A stretch of DNA of 64,000 bases from CAWEZN01 sp964498015 (GCA_964498015.1 CAZCFT010000001.1:1-64000); one strand, 5' to 3'; positions 45,370 to 54,825 are shown, numbered from the stretch's first letter. The notes: generated by a model from the letters alone, not told the origin. Numbers and translations: made by a program.

Positions 45370-46270
45370 AAGTCACCGTCCGTTTCTCTTCCGCCTCCGG
45401 AAAATCTATTTTTTGGTCAAATTTTGAATAATATTTCAAGGTTAAGATAATCATCACCGTTCCTATGGCCGCTCCGACCGCCACATCGGAGATATAATGA
45501 AATCTTCCATAGATAGTTCCAAAGGCGAGTCCGATAGTTATGGGTAATAGAGTAAGGCCAAGGGGCCGGATATATTTTAGTGAGTAAACCAGAATAACCA
45601 GCGCGACTGCGACATGCGATGATGGCATACAGCCCCCATGTATGGCTCCGCCCTCAATCATAAAATTGACCATCGGTCTGAAAATAGGCCCGCTGATTTC
45701 ATTCATATACTGTCCGGCAAAATGATAGCGGGGACCTTCAATCGGGTAAAGATAAAATAGAATATATGAAGCAAAAAAGGTCAGGCAGATCGCAGTCAGG
45801 GCCTGCCTGATTTCATAATATTTTTTCAGGAAGAACATGGGAAGCAGAAAAATCGGCAGTAGGAAATAATATGAGAAATATGAAAAGCTTAGGATTTCGG
45901 TGATCCAGGTTCTAATCAGATGGCGGTCGAGCCACAGGGTTGGTTCTATGCCGAGGATTCTGGCCTCAAAAGCAACGAGTTGACTGTCAAAGAAATTGGA
46001 GAAGAAGAGTTTCATCAAGCCGCCGGTTTGTTCATAAAAAATAGTGAAGAGGAGGGCCGGATAAAAGAATCGGATAAGAAGCAGAATCCTATTCTTGGGA
46101 TCGCGGATAAGTTTAACAATTAAGGATACAATGATTAGCATCCCAAAATTCACGACCAGTGGCTCATAGTACATTTCAAGAGGACGGCCAAAGATCAGAA
46201 TTAGAGCGGAGAGCAAAATGATATAGAAATAGATTATGACGTCAAAGGGGTAGATTCGGCCTTTAGTCAT
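45359..46270 (-). CDS. PAP2-superfamily membrane phosphatase
   Basis: A 303-residue polytopic membrane protein of the PAP2/inositolphosphotransferase type. The phosphatase motifs lie in the C-terminal half: HGGCMPSSHVAVALV (PSSH core, about 212-226) and YGRFHYISDVAVGAAIG (SRx5HxxxD-like, about 254-270). Preceding helices span about 15-190. A possible role is dephosphorylating a lipid phosphate or transferring a head group. Overlaps rsmI by 8 nt and lgt by 11 nt. Confidence 0.88.
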   Translation of the reverse strand: MTKGRIYPFDVIIYFYIILLSALILIFGRPLEMYYEPLVVNFGMLIIVSLIVKLIRDPKNRILLLIRFFYPALLFTIFYEQTGGLMKLFFSNFFDSQLVAFEARILGIEPTLWLDRHLIRTWITEILSFSYFSYYFLLPIFLLPMFFLKKYYEIRQALTAICLTFFASYILFYLYPIEGPRYHFAGQYMNEISGPIFRPMVNFMIEGGAIHGGCMPSSHVAVALVILVYSLKYIRPLGLTLLPITIGLAFGTIYGRFHYISDVAVGAAIGTVMIILTLKYYSKFDQKIDFPEAEEKRTVTFVS

Positions 46271-46979
46271 AACGCCCTTTCTTCAATTTCTCAGAGCCTG
46301 CCACAACAAGGACTATTTCTCCTTTGATATTTCTTGAATTTATGACAGCGAGAATTTCTGAAAGATGACCGCGTATGAATTCCTCGTAGATTTTGGAAAT
46401 CTCGCGGGCCAGACAGGCGGAGCGATCCCCCAAGACTTCAAGCATGTCGGAGACAGTTTTTTCGACGCGAAAAGGGGATTCATAGAAAATAAGGGTATGT
46501 TCGAGACCTTTTAGTTTTTCCAAACGATTCTTTCGAGCGCCTGATTTGTTCGGCAAGAAACCCTCAAAGAAAAATCTGTCGAGCGGCAGTCCGGAGCCTG
46601 TCAATGCTGGAATAAGAGCATTGGCTCCGGGGAGAGGGGAGACGGCGATGTTATTATTTATGGCGGCTCGAATTATTCTAAAGGCCGGATCGGAAAGCCC
46701 GGGCGAACCGGCATCGGTGACAACTGAGACATTTCCGCCCCCTTGTAATACTTCTATGAGTAACGGCAAGCGCGCCTGCTCGTTAAAATCATGATAGCTG
46801 ACCATTCTCTTTTTTATTCCGAGAAGAGATAGTAATTTCCCGGTGACTCTTGTGTCTTCACAGGCGACAAGCTCTGAAATTTTTAATGTATCAATCGCGC
46901 GCTGAGTAATATCGCCGAGATTGCCGATGGGGGTCGGCACCAGAAAAAGTTTGCCTGTCGATGAGTCTTTGTCAGTCAT
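46263..46979 (-). CDS. rsmI: 16S rRNA 2'-O-ribose C1402 methyltransferase
   Basis: A 238-residue SAM-dependent tetrapyrrole-methylase-fold enzyme. Signatures: LFLVPTPIGNLGDITQRAI (about 11-29), VACEDTRVTGKLL, VTDAGSPGLSDPAFR and PLPGANALIPALTGSGLP. It methylates C1402 of 16S rRNA. Five bp after nadE; the ATG overlaps nothing upstream. Confidence 0.96.
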   Translation of the reverse strand: MTDKDSSTGKLFLVPTPIGNLGDITQRAIDTLKISELVACEDTRVTGKLLSLLGIKKRMVSYHDFNEQARLPLLIEVLQGGGNVSVVTDAGSPGLSDPAFRIIRAAINNNIAVSPLPGANALIPALTGSGLPLDRFFFEGFLPNKSGARKNRLEKLKGLEHTLIFYESPFRVEKTVSDMLEVLGDRSACLAREISKIYEEFIRGHLSEILAVINSRNIKGEIVLVVAGSEKLKKGRYD

Positions 46980-46984
46980 CTAAA

Positions 46985-47794
46985 TCATACAATCGTTATT
47001 TTGTCGGGGATTGGCTTCAGCCCAGTATCAGCGCCTTCTGCAAGATGCCGCTTGAAATACGATCCATTCAGCAGTGAAACGGCTCGATCAATGAAGTGGT
47101 CTTCAAAGCCGGCGCCATTTAATTTGTTTCTATCAGTTATACCGTTATCGATCATCATCTGCAGAAGGCGATCGACCTTTTCGTATTCGAGGCCTAATTC
47201 ATCCTCATCGGTCTGACCCGGCCAAAGATCGGCGGTTGGAGTTTTTTCTATGATTGCCATTGCTATCCCATAATGCTGAGCCAAACGCCGGACATCGGTT
47301 TTATATAGCATACCTATTGGATTCACCGAGCAAGCGATATCGCCATACCAAGTGCCGTAACCGAGGCAGATCTCGGTGCGGTTGGAAGTTCCCAGCACAA
47401 GAGCTTTGCGTTCGAAAGCCTTATCAAATAGAATCGACATCCGCTCTCGTGCCATCTTATTGCCCCCGCGTATTGGGTCGATTGCGCTCATATCGGGGAA
47501 ATAAGCATCAATCATGGGGGAAATATCGATTTTTTCAATCCTGATACCGAATTGGGCGGCGAATTCGAGAGCGTCTTTTTCTGAACTTTCGGACGAGCGA
47601 GAATATGGCATGATAAGGCCATAGACTCTGTCCGCTCCGACCGCTTTGGCGGCAATAGCGGCAGACAGCGAGGAATCAATCCCGCCAGACAAGCCAATTA
47701 CAAATCCTTTGAGCCCGGATTCTCTCAATTTTCCGGTTAGAAACCTCTCGAGAATTAAGGCAATATCCAGCGTATCCAGATTGGGCATATTCAT
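46985..47794 (-). CDS. nadE: NH3-dependent NAD+ synthetase
   Basis: A 269-residue NadE. The PP-loop is GLSGGIDSSLSAAIAAK (about 34-50), with GTSNRTEICLGYGTWYGD and PTADLWPGQTDEDELG downstream. No N-terminal glutaminase (nitrilase) domain, so it should use ammonia directly. I choose ATG 47794, which has GCGAGGT upstream, over a TTG five codons earlier. It heads the minus-strand operon and is divergent from ssb. Confidence 0.95.
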   Translation of the reverse strand: MNMPNLDTLDIALILERFLTGKLRESGLKGFVIGLSGGIDSSLSAAIAAKAVGADRVYGLIMPYSRSSESSEKDALEFAAQFGIRIEKIDISPMIDAYFPDMSAIDPIRGGNKMARERMSILFDKAFERKALVLGTSNRTEICLGYGTWYGDIACSVNPIGMLYKTDVRRLAQHYGIAMAIIEKTPTADLWPGQTDEDELGLEYEKVDRLLQMMIDNGITDRNKLNGAGFEDHFIDRAVSLLNGSYFKRHLAEGADTGLKPIPDKITIV

Positions 47795-47877
47795 AATCTT
47801 ACCTCGCAAAAAATCGGTCTCAAAATAATACTACATTGGATGCTCAACAAGCAAAAAAGATATTAGCGCCTTTCGAA

Positions 47878-47906
47878 TTGACAGCCCCGAATCTCCGTTT
47901 TATATT
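47878..47906 (+). promoter_or_regulatory. Candidate sigma-70 promoter for ssb
   Basis: TTGACA (47878-47883), a 17-nt spacer and TATATT (47901-47906), 36 nt upstream of the ssb ATG. Consensus -35 and spacing, five of six in the -10. Confidence 0.7.
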
Positions 47907-47942
47907 AAGCGGCACAATCTATTGCAAAAGGAAAGGTGGATT

Positions 47943-48362
47943 ATGGCCGGTGTAAACAAAGTCATTTTAATAGGAAATCTGGGAAAAGACCCCGATCTCC
48001 GCTATACCCCCGGTGGGCAGGCGGTGGCGTCGTTTTCGCTTGCCACATCGGAGAAATGGCGGGATAAGGAAGGGATTATGCAGGATAAGACTGAATGGCA
48101 TAATATTGTCCTTTGGGGAAGGCAAGCAGAACTGGCGAAGGAATATCTGGCGAAAGGGCGGCAAGTTTATATCGAGGGGAGGATTCAGACCAGGAGCTGG
48201 GATGATAAGGATGGCAACAAGAGATATATCACGGAAGTGGTTGGACAGAGGATGCAGTTCCTCGGCGCCAAGGGGGGAGCGGAGAAGGAGACGCCGACAG
48301 GCGATGCTCCAGAGCCTCCGGTCGGGGATATAGGCGCGGAAGCGGATGATTTGCCGTTTTGA
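47943..48362 (+). CDS. ssb: Single-stranded DNA-binding protein
   Basis: A 139-residue SSB. The OB-fold (about 1-105) starts MAGVNKVILIGNLGKDPDLR and includes TEWHNIVLWGRQAE. The tail is short and ends in the acidic ADDLPF motif that recruits partner proteins. ATG 47943 has GGAAAGGTGG upstream; a TTG at 47922 is less likely. Confidence 0.96.
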   Translation: MAGVNKVILIGNLGKDPDLRYTPGGQAVASFSLATSEKWRDKEGIMQDKTEWHNIVLWGRQAELAKEYLAKGRQVYIEGRIQTRSWDDKDGNKRYITEVVGQRMQFLGAKGGAEKETPTGDAPEPPVGDIGAEADDLPF

Positions 48363-48389
48363 TGATGTTGCTGAAGTGAAAACCTCAGA

Positions 48390-48419
48390 GCAAGGGGGCG
48401 TATGGCAATGCGCCCTTGC
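48390..48419 (+). terminator. Hairpin after ssb
   Basis: GCAAGGG and CCCTTGC enclose a GCG/CGC extension, about 28 bases after the ssb stop. No T-run follows. Possible terminator or structured element. Confidence 0.4.
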
Positions 48420-48462
48420 AAGAAGCCATTTTGGACCCGCTCAATCGTAAGTTGAGAAGTTT

Positions 48463-48504
48463 CGCGGGGTCTCGGCTCCGCTTTGGCGGAGATGTGACCC
48501 TGCG
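48463..48504. other. Two-segment hairpin in the ssb-CMD gap
   Basis: CGCGGGGTC (48463-48471) pairs with GACCCTGCG (48496-48504; one G-U). After a 4x4 internal loop, CTCCGC (48476-48481) pairs with GCGGAG (48486-48491) around TTTG. It lies in the non-coding gap between ssb and the next gene. It may be a dispersed intergenic repeat or a small structured RNA. Confidence 0.5.
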
Positions 48505-48514
48505 ACAGCAATTC

Positions 48515-48544
48515 TTGGGCTAGGGGTCGAAATAATATTATTAT
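48515..48544 (+). promoter_or_regulatory. Candidate promoter giving a leaderless CMD-gene mRNA
   Basis: TTGGGC (48515-48520), an 18-nt spacer and TATTAT (48539-48544). The -10 ends 7 nt before the ATG at 48552, and no Shine-Dalgarno is present, as at uppS. Confidence 0.45.
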
Positions 48545-48551
48545 AAAATCT

Positions 48552-49235
48552 ATGCTTAAACCGGATGAAGTCGGAGAATACGTTGATTCTTTGCCGTTCT
48601 CTAACTCCGACCGGCAGGTGAGATTAATTTGCATCCTTTCGGCGGCGATAGCGGTCTGTAATAATCAGTTGACACGGGCCATCATGCTTTATCTAAAAGC
48701 AGAGGGAATAGAGCGCAAACTGATTTATGAAACTATTCTTCAAAGCTATCTATTCTTAGGTTTTCCGCGGATGATTGAAGCCGCGCTCGTTTTCAACGAG
48801 GTTTTCGGAAATGATGAACGCACCAAAGCCAAAATCAAGAAATATTCGGCGAAGGAGTCGGAGCGTTGGTTTAATAAAGGGAGAGGTTTGTGCCAAATAG
48901 TGTATGGAAGAAATTATCATCTGCTGGAAAAACGATTTAGGGAGATTTCGCCGGAGATATTCAGGTGGATGGTAATTGAAGGGTACGGCAAAGTATTGTG
49001 TCGCAGGGGAATTACACAGATTGAAAGAGAGCTGGCCGAAGTGGCGGCATTGACTGTCGATAAACGGGAAAGGCAGTTATTATCCCATATTGTCGGAAGC
49101 CTGAATGTCGGAGTCGATATTGATTTGATTCACAAAGTGAACGGAGATATCAAACCTATAGCCGGTTCTAAAGCATTCAGGATGGCCAAAAATATTATTT
49201 CAGAGATTGAAAAGAAAAATGAAGCTCAGAAATAA
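48552..49235 (+). CDS. Carboxymuconolactone-decarboxylase-like (AhpD-fold) protein
   Basis: A 227-residue helical protein resembling the CMD/AhpD family, notably WMVIEGYGKVLCRRGI followed by ERELAEVAALTVDKRERQLL (about 138-180), matching the YGxVLxRpGL...REL pattern. The AhpD CxxC pair is absent; one Cys sits in KVLCRRG. The N-terminal half looks like a second, more divergent copy. Function unknown. Its end overlaps tamB by 17 nt, so it is translationally linked to the envelope genes. Confidence 0.65.
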   Translation: MLKPDEVGEYVDSLPFSNSDRQVRLICILSAAIAVCNNQLTRAIMLYLKAEGIERKLIYETILQSYLFLGFPRMIEAALVFNEVFGNDERTKAKIKKYSAKESERWFNKGRGLCQIVYGRNYHLLEKRFREISPEIFRWMVIEGYGKVLCRRGITQIERELAEVAALTVDKRERQLLSHIVGSLNVGVDIDLIHKVNGDIKPIAGSKAFRMAKNIISEIEKKNEAQK

Positions 49236-52200
49236 AATCTTGCTGATTCTATTTGGGGTGGCCGCGTCGCTCATTATTGGGCTTTATCTGGCATTCTTCA
49301 GGTTCGGCGTGCTCGAGTATCTGGTCAACAAGAAAATCAGGGATACAATAAAAGAGAATCTGCCGCTACAAATACAGATAGGAAAGATTGGCGGGGATTA
49401 CCGCTCTTTTCTGGTTATCTCAAATCTGACAGTTATCTACGACGATGGTACAATCAACTACAAAATGGCATCTGTCCCCCGGATAACCGCCCGATACTCA
49501 CTTTCGGACCTCTATAATGGGAAATATTCATTTCAAAATATATTGGTTGATTCAGCGCAGATAAATATTCAGAAATCTCCGGCCGGGAAATGGCTGATAC
49601 CGAAAGCCCCACCAGGCTCTGCCGCGAAAACCGGAAGTATCGCTTTTGACATCGGCAAACTCACGCTCAATAATATTGATTTGAGCTTAACTGGCACAAA
49701 TGATACTTTAAGTTTCAGGGGTATTTTTATAAGGACCGGCCTCGAGAACCGTGAGGGGACCCTTTCGGCTGATATTGATACACTCAGTTATCAGGCTTCA
49801 GAAGACAAATATAAATTAAGGGCGGCCAAGGGGAAGGTCGCGTTGACGGGCGAAAATCTGATGTGCCAGGATTTTGCGATTCTGACGGATTCATCGGATT
49901 TGAAGATCAGCGGTCAGATGATTTTGAATGACGAGCGTCCCTGGAAAGTAAATATTGAGGCTGCAAAATTGAATCTGACTGAAGCATCAGAACATCTTGG
50001 CGCAATATTGAGAGGCGACATATCCACTTTTGGATCAGTGGAATACTCAGGCAAGAAGTTCAAAGGGAAATTGAGAATTTCCGGCATGTTTGAGGATCGG
50101 TATCTTGATTCACTGGAGGCGACCTTTCAATATTCAGACAGAAAACTTCGGCTTGAAACGCTTGAGGGAGTGATACTTCATGGCTGCCGAATTGCGGGAA
50201 AGGGAGAAGTAAATTTCTCCCAGAGTCCCCCTGAATATCATCTAATTGGAAACATAGAGCATCTCAATCTGGAAAATGTTATAAGCCACGGCCATTCCTC
50301 GGACTTAAACGGGAAGATAGACTTCACCGGTCGCGGATTCAGCGGAAAGGGATTGGCGATAGACCTGTTTGCCGACCTTGGCGAATCCTCGTTCGATAAT
50401 TACCATGTTTCCGACGCTATTGGGAATATGACGGTCACGACCGACAGCTTGACTCTTCAGGATGAATTTCTGGTTAGGTACAAGGATAATCTTTTCACAT
50501 TGGCAGGCAAAATAGAGTATTCTGGAGGGATTCAGGTTGAGGGTTCCACCATGTTCGACGACCTTTCCGCCTTTAATGGTAAGACATTCATTAAACGAAT
50601 GGGGGGGAGGGCAGATTTAGATTTCCAGATTACCGGCGATATATCAAATCCCGACATATCCGGCCAGCTGACTTCCGACTCACTATGGCTTTATGATATC
50701 CATTCATCACAGGCGGGCATAAATTTTCATATGGCACATTTTCTCCATGGCCGTCAAGGCGATGTCGATCTTTTTCTGAATAGCGGGGAGGCATATAATC
50801 GTCCTTATGATACCATCAGGATTAAGATGCAGGTCGATTCAGAAAGGATTTATATTGATGATTCGTTTATCTATAGTAAATATTTTCAGGCCGGAGGTAC
50901 GGGAACTCTGGACTATGCATCATATCCTCAGAAACTGTCCCTTGATTCACTGACGCTTGACATTATGGGGCTTTCGTTCAAGAATGATTCTCTGATTGAG
51001 ATAGGAATTGATTCTACAGGCTATGATTTGTTGCAATGTCACCTGTTAAGGCCGATCGGACATCTGACGGGTTCGGGAAGAATCAACTACAACGAATCGA
51101 TGGAGCTTGATATCAGCATGGATAAGCTTGATATATTGCCGATCGTAAGATTAATTACCGGCGATTACGGTTTGACCGGCCTGATGTCGGGAGAGATGCG
51201 CCTAAAAGGCACATTCGCCTCTCCAGCCATCGATTTCCGGGGCAACATAGGCTCACTCACCTATAATGAATTCGTGCTGGGAGATCTTCATGCAAACTTA
51301 GAGTATTCTGAAAATGTTGTTTCGATTGATTCGATTACTATCGACAGCAAGACCGGATATTACACTGCTAACGGGACTTTTCCCATAAATCTGTCTTTCA
51401 CTCAAACCGAAAATAGACTGCTTGATAATGAGCAAAATATTAATATTACAGCCGCCGATGTCAGACACGACGCGATTCGTCTGTTTCTTAAAGAAGTTGA
51501 GAATCTTAAAGGCGATTTGAAGGCCGCATTCAAATTGACTGGAACTCCCCGTCAGCCTAAAATTGATGGGGAGATATCGCTTAGGCGCGGAACGCTTAAG
51601 CTCTATGATCTCACATATCCGCTCGACAGCTTGAATATAAACATGAAGATGGCCAATCGGACGATTTATATAGAGAGCGCGTCAGCCGTCTGTTGGGGTG
51701 GAAAAAAGCTGATAGGTACAGTGACCGGGCAAGGGGAAATTATCATCAAATCGATCGACACACTTCAATATAGTGTCAAGATTAAGCTGAATTCATTTCC
51801 GGTACTTTATGAGCTTGGCGATATTTCTGCGCTGGTTGACGCCGCTCTTAAAGTCTATGGAGAGACTCCGCCTACTGTATATGGAGACGTGACTATCAAG
51901 AGCGCCTTATATCGGGAGAATTTCTCCAAAGAGAGCGATGGCTGGATAGCGCTGACGTCACTTCAGGGGGACAAAACATGGGATCTTAATCTCAATGTGG
52001 AGGCGCCGTCAAATCTCTGGGTTAAGAATGAAGATATCGACGCCGAATTTTCCGGATTACTCAACTTTATAAGAGAAAAAGGGAAATATCGATATATTGG
52101 TTCGCTTGAAATCTTGAGAGGAAAGGGATTTCTTGCCGACAGGTCATTTCGATTAGAATCCGGAGGATCAATCAACTATGAAGATATCGAATACCCCAAC

Positions 52201-52764
52201 CCCCGTCTTGATATTTATGCGTCCACTAAAATAAGGGGAGCCGCATCCGAGAGAACCGCAGAAACCAATTCGTCAAATTATGACCTGCGAGTGCATATCA
52301 GTGGTACCCTTGATGAGCCGATAATAGGCGCCGCCGAAGGGGGACAGGGTTCGCCGCAGTTTTCCACTGAGGAAATAATCCCGTTGATTTTTACCGATTA
52401 TTATGGAAAGAAGGAAGGAAGCAATGGATTATCGACAACGGGGAGAGTAAGTGATCGGCTGACGTCAGGGATTTCTGGATTCCTGAGCAGTCAGGTGGGG
52501 CAGATTGGATCCAGAACGCTGGGAGTAGAGACTTTCGAGATTGATCCGGTTTACGGGGACAAATTCGATCCGCTGGGGACGCGCTTGACTCTGGGTTTTT
52601 ATACGCACCTCAATCTTTATGTCTATGGCAGTTCGTCAATCTCCGGGGTAGCCGGACAAGAGGTCGGTTTTGAGTATCGACTGAAACGATTTCTATTGAT
52701 GGAAGGTCGCCGGGATGAAGAAAATCTCTATCATCTGTTGCTAAATTTTTACTGGGACTTTTGA
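49219..52764 (+). CDS. tamB: TamB-like translocation and assembly module protein
   Basis: An 1181-residue AsmA/TamB-type protein. An N-terminal signal-anchor (about 5-30), then a long run of beta-rich repeats (DUF490/AsmA-like), and a C-terminal TamB domain, ending in YRLKRFLLMEGRRDEENLY and FYWDF. Such proteins bridge the periplasm and move lipids or help insert outer-membrane proteins with an Omp85 partner. The next gene is such a partner, one base away. I choose ATG 49219; a TTG at 49207 adds MKRK. Overlaps the CMD gene by 17 nt. Confidence 0.88.
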   Translation: MKLRNKILLILFGVAASLIIGLYLAFFRFGVLEYLVNKKIRDTIKENLPLQIQIGKIGGDYRSFLVISNLTVIYDDGTINYKMASVPRITARYSLSDLYNGKYSFQNILVDSAQINIQKSPAGKWLIPKAPPGSAAKTGSIAFDIGKLTLNNIDLSLTGTNDTLSFRGIFIRTGLENREGTLSADIDTLSYQASEDKYKLRAAKGKVALTGENLMCQDFAILTDSSDLKISGQMILNDERPWKVNIEAAKLNLTEASEHLGAILRGDISTFGSVEYSGKKFKGKLRISGMFEDRYLDSLEATFQYSDRKLRLETLEGVILHGCRIAGKGEVNFSQSPPEYHLIGNIEHLNLENVISHGHSSDLNGKIDFTGRGFSGKGLAIDLFADLGESSFDNYHVSDAIGNMTVTTDSLTLQDEFLVRYKDNLFTLAGKIEYSGGIQVEGSTMFDDLSAFNGKTFIKRMGGRADLDFQITGDISNPDISGQLTSDSLWLYDIHSSQAGINFHMAHFLHGRQGDVDLFLNSGEAYNRPYDTIRIKMQVDSERIYIDDSFIYSKYFQAGGTGTLDYASYPQKLSLDSLTLDIMGLSFKNDSLIEIGIDSTGYDLLQCHLLRPIGHLTGSGRINYNESMELDISMDKLDILPIVRLITGDYGLTGLMSGEMRLKGTFASPAIDFRGNIGSLTYNEFVLGDLHANLEYSENVVSIDSITIDSKTGYYTANGTFPINLSFTQTENRLLDNEQNINITAADVRHDAIRLFLKEVENLKGDLKAAFKLTGTPRQPKIDGEISLRRGTLKLYDLTYPLDSLNINMKMANRTIYIESASAVCWGGKKLIGTVTGQGEIIIKSIDTLQYSVKIKLNSFPVLYELGDISALVDAALKVYGETPPTVYGDVTIKSALYRENFSKESDGWIALTSLQGDKTWDLNLNVEAPSNLWVKNEDIDAEFSGLLNFIREKGKYRYIGSLEILRGKGFLADRSFRLESGGSINYEDIEYPNPRLDIYASTKIRGAASERTAETNSSNYDLRVHISGTLDEPIIGAAEGGQGSPQFSTEEIIPLIFTDYYGKKEGSNGLSTTGRVSDRLTSGISGFLSSQVGQIGSRTLGVETFEIDPVYGDKFDPLGTRLTLGFYTHLNLYVYGSSSISGVAGQEVGFEYRLKRFLLMEGRRDEENLYHLLLNFYWDF

Positions 52765-52765
52765 T

Positions 52766-54691
52766 TTGGCTATTTCCGGAAAGATATTCCCGTTCCTTTT
52801 TGTGAATCTGGTCTTGAGTGCGGTTGCTCTCGGACAGATTTCCGATGAGACTTTTCTTCTGCGCTGGCTCAGGAAGAAACCGGTTATAAAGTCAATTGCG
52901 ATAGAAGGGAATAAATTCTATTCGGATTCCAGAATAAAGCGGGTAATGTTTTCACGAGAAGACAACATCATAAGAACTATCAAAGCAGATCGTAACCGCC
53001 GGGTGCAGAAAGAGACAATGCTGAGAGATACTTCCGAGGTAAAATATCTTTACCTGACCTCGGGATTTCTTGCCGTAAAATTGAGAGAGATATATGAACC
53101 GATTTTGCCGGATTCAAATGCACGAATTGTATTGACTGTGGACGAGGGTCGGCAATTCTTTTATGGCAGTACATCGCTTTTGGTAAATCCGGCTATTGAC
53201 GGAGATGGAGAATTCGACTTAAAATCAAAGGGTGAATTGGCGGGGATAATCGGGCGGGTAAAGATTTCCCGACCTGTCGACCCATTCGGCCTCCGACAAA
53301 TAGTGTATGACTGCAAATCCTACTTGGCCAATAATGGGTATCCCTACGCGCGGGTTGCCTTCTCCATTGATACTGTTCTTGAAAATGACAGGGCCAAAAT
53401 ATCATTTACCATCGAAACAGATTCTCTGGTGCATTTCGGAGATGTAAGAATCAATGGCGCCGAGCATTTCGACACTTCCCAGGTCAGAAGAGAAATTACG
53501 TTTAAAAGCGGAGACCTTTATCGCAGGCAAGATATATTGGAATCGCAGAAGCGGTTGCTTGGCGCCGGGAATTATCTTACTCTACAAATGTATAGTCCAG
53601 CGCAAGATACCGCAGATAAGTCCAAGAGATTAAATCCGGACTTCATCCTGAATCTCAAGGAAAAAAAGCCGCATTATCTCTCAGTGAAGACCGGAGCGGG
53701 ACAGGATCCTTATAAAGACCTGATCTGGGATTTTTCCGCCGCCTGGGGAAAGAGAAATATCTTTCGTTCCCGACAAGTTGAGTTTTCCGCTAAATCCTCA
53801 TTTGTGATCTTCACGGAATGGCGGGTGATAAATCATAGTTATAAAATAAAATTCACGGAACCATGGTTTCTGGGATTACGAATGCCTCTGACCCTTACTG
53901 GGACATTTGAACCCGGTGTGCGCTCAAAAGTACAGCAATACAGAATTCAAACGTGGTCTCTTTCGCTGGAAACCTTCAGAGAATTGCGGCAGTGGTTTAA
54001 AATATATAATGGCCTCGAATACAAATCGGTAAATATATATGGCCTGAGCCCGGAGGATGCTACCAAGCTCCGTCAGGATAAGGGAATTTCAATACGGCAG
54101 AAGCTCTATACTAATATCATCCGGGACAGACGCGACCATCCCTTTATTCCCACAACCGGCTCAATGACAACCGGCCGCCTTGAATATGCCGGCGGATTTC
54201 TTGGCGGCGATGAGTCATATTACTTAATTGAGACCAGTTGGTCGCGTTATCAGAGGGCTTGGCCCGGATGGATTTCCGCATCCCGGATCAAATGGGGATA
54301 TGTAAAGGAATTTGGGAAATCCAAATCAGCGCCGATCGATGTTCGTTACTATGCCGGCGGAGCCAATAGTATCAGAGGATTTGGCGAAAATGACCTGGGA
54401 CCCAAGTCATCTGACGGTACGCCGGAAGGAGCCAATGTTCTTATCGTCGGCAATCAGGAATTCAGATTCCCACTGGTGTCGAAATTTTGGGGGTCGCTTT
54501 TTGCGGACATGGGAAATGGATTCCTTAATTGGCGGGACATTAGATTAAACAGAATGGCCATAACCTACGGAGCGGGTCTGCAATTTATATCTCCGGCGGG
54601 CCCAATTAGATTTGATTATGCGAGGAGAATTAGGACAAAATTTATCGGCAGTGGGTATCATTTCCATTTCACAATACTTTATGCTTTCTGA
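52766..54691 (+). CDS. tamA: Omp85-family outer-membrane protein (TamA/BamA-like)
   Basis: A 641-residue protein with signal peptide (residues 1-24, LFVNLVLSAVALGQ), about three POTRA-like repeats (35-300; e.g. IKSIAIEGNKFYSDSRIKRVM, DVRINGAEHFDTSQVRREI) and a C-terminal 16-strand beta-barrel (300-641). The barrel holds RYYAGGANSIRGF, the conserved lid motif, and ends in a C-terminal Phe (ILYAF). The start is TTG at 52766. It pairs with tamB one base upstream. A bamA elsewhere is likely, as this gene lacks the usual bam/skp/lpx neighbours. The 16-mer repeat at 53188 lies in POTRA coding sequence. Confidence 0.85.
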   Translation: MAISGKIFPFLFVNLVLSAVALGQISDETFLLRWLRKKPVIKSIAIEGNKFYSDSRIKRVMFSREDNIIRTIKADRNRRVQKETMLRDTSEVKYLYLTSGFLAVKLREIYEPILPDSNARIVLTVDEGRQFFYGSTSLLVNPAIDGDGEFDLKSKGELAGIIGRVKISRPVDPFGLRQIVYDCKSYLANNGYPYARVAFSIDTVLENDRAKISFTIETDSLVHFGDVRINGAEHFDTSQVRREITFKSGDLYRRQDILESQKRLLGAGNYLTLQMYSPAQDTADKSKRLNPDFILNLKEKKPHYLSVKTGAGQDPYKDLIWDFSAAWGKRNIFRSRQVEFSAKSSFVIFTEWRVINHSYKIKFTEPWFLGLRMPLTLTGTFEPGVRSKVQQYRIQTWSLSLETFRELRQWFKIYNGLEYKSVNIYGLSPEDATKLRQDKGISIRQKLYTNIIRDRRDHPFIPTTGSMTTGRLEYAGGFLGGDESYYLIETSWSRYQRAWPGWISASRIKWGYVKEFGKSKSAPIDVRYYAGGANSIRGFGENDLGPKSSDGTPEGANVLIVGNQEFRFPLVSKFWGSLFADMGNGFLNWRDIRLNRMAITYGAGLQFISPAGPIRFDYARRIRTKFIGSGYHFHFTILYAF

Positions 54692-54757
54692 TATTTATGC
54701 CGTAATTATTAAGGATATTGAGCGTATTAATGAATATTCTACCGATTTGGTCTGCTA

Positions 54758-54786
54758 TTGACAAAAGGGCAAGGTAGAGGTATAAT
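54758..54786 (+). promoter_or_regulatory. Perfect consensus sigma-70 promoter for the cysteine desulfurase
   Basis: TTGACA (54758-54763), exactly 17 nt, then TATAAT (54781-54786). Transcription would start near 54793, giving a ~33-nt leader before TTG 54826. It is the only fully consensus promoter I found in the window. Confidence 0.8.
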
Positions 54787-54825
54787 ATATAAAGTTGATT
54801 TTGTTCTTTGAATCGAGGTCAAAAG

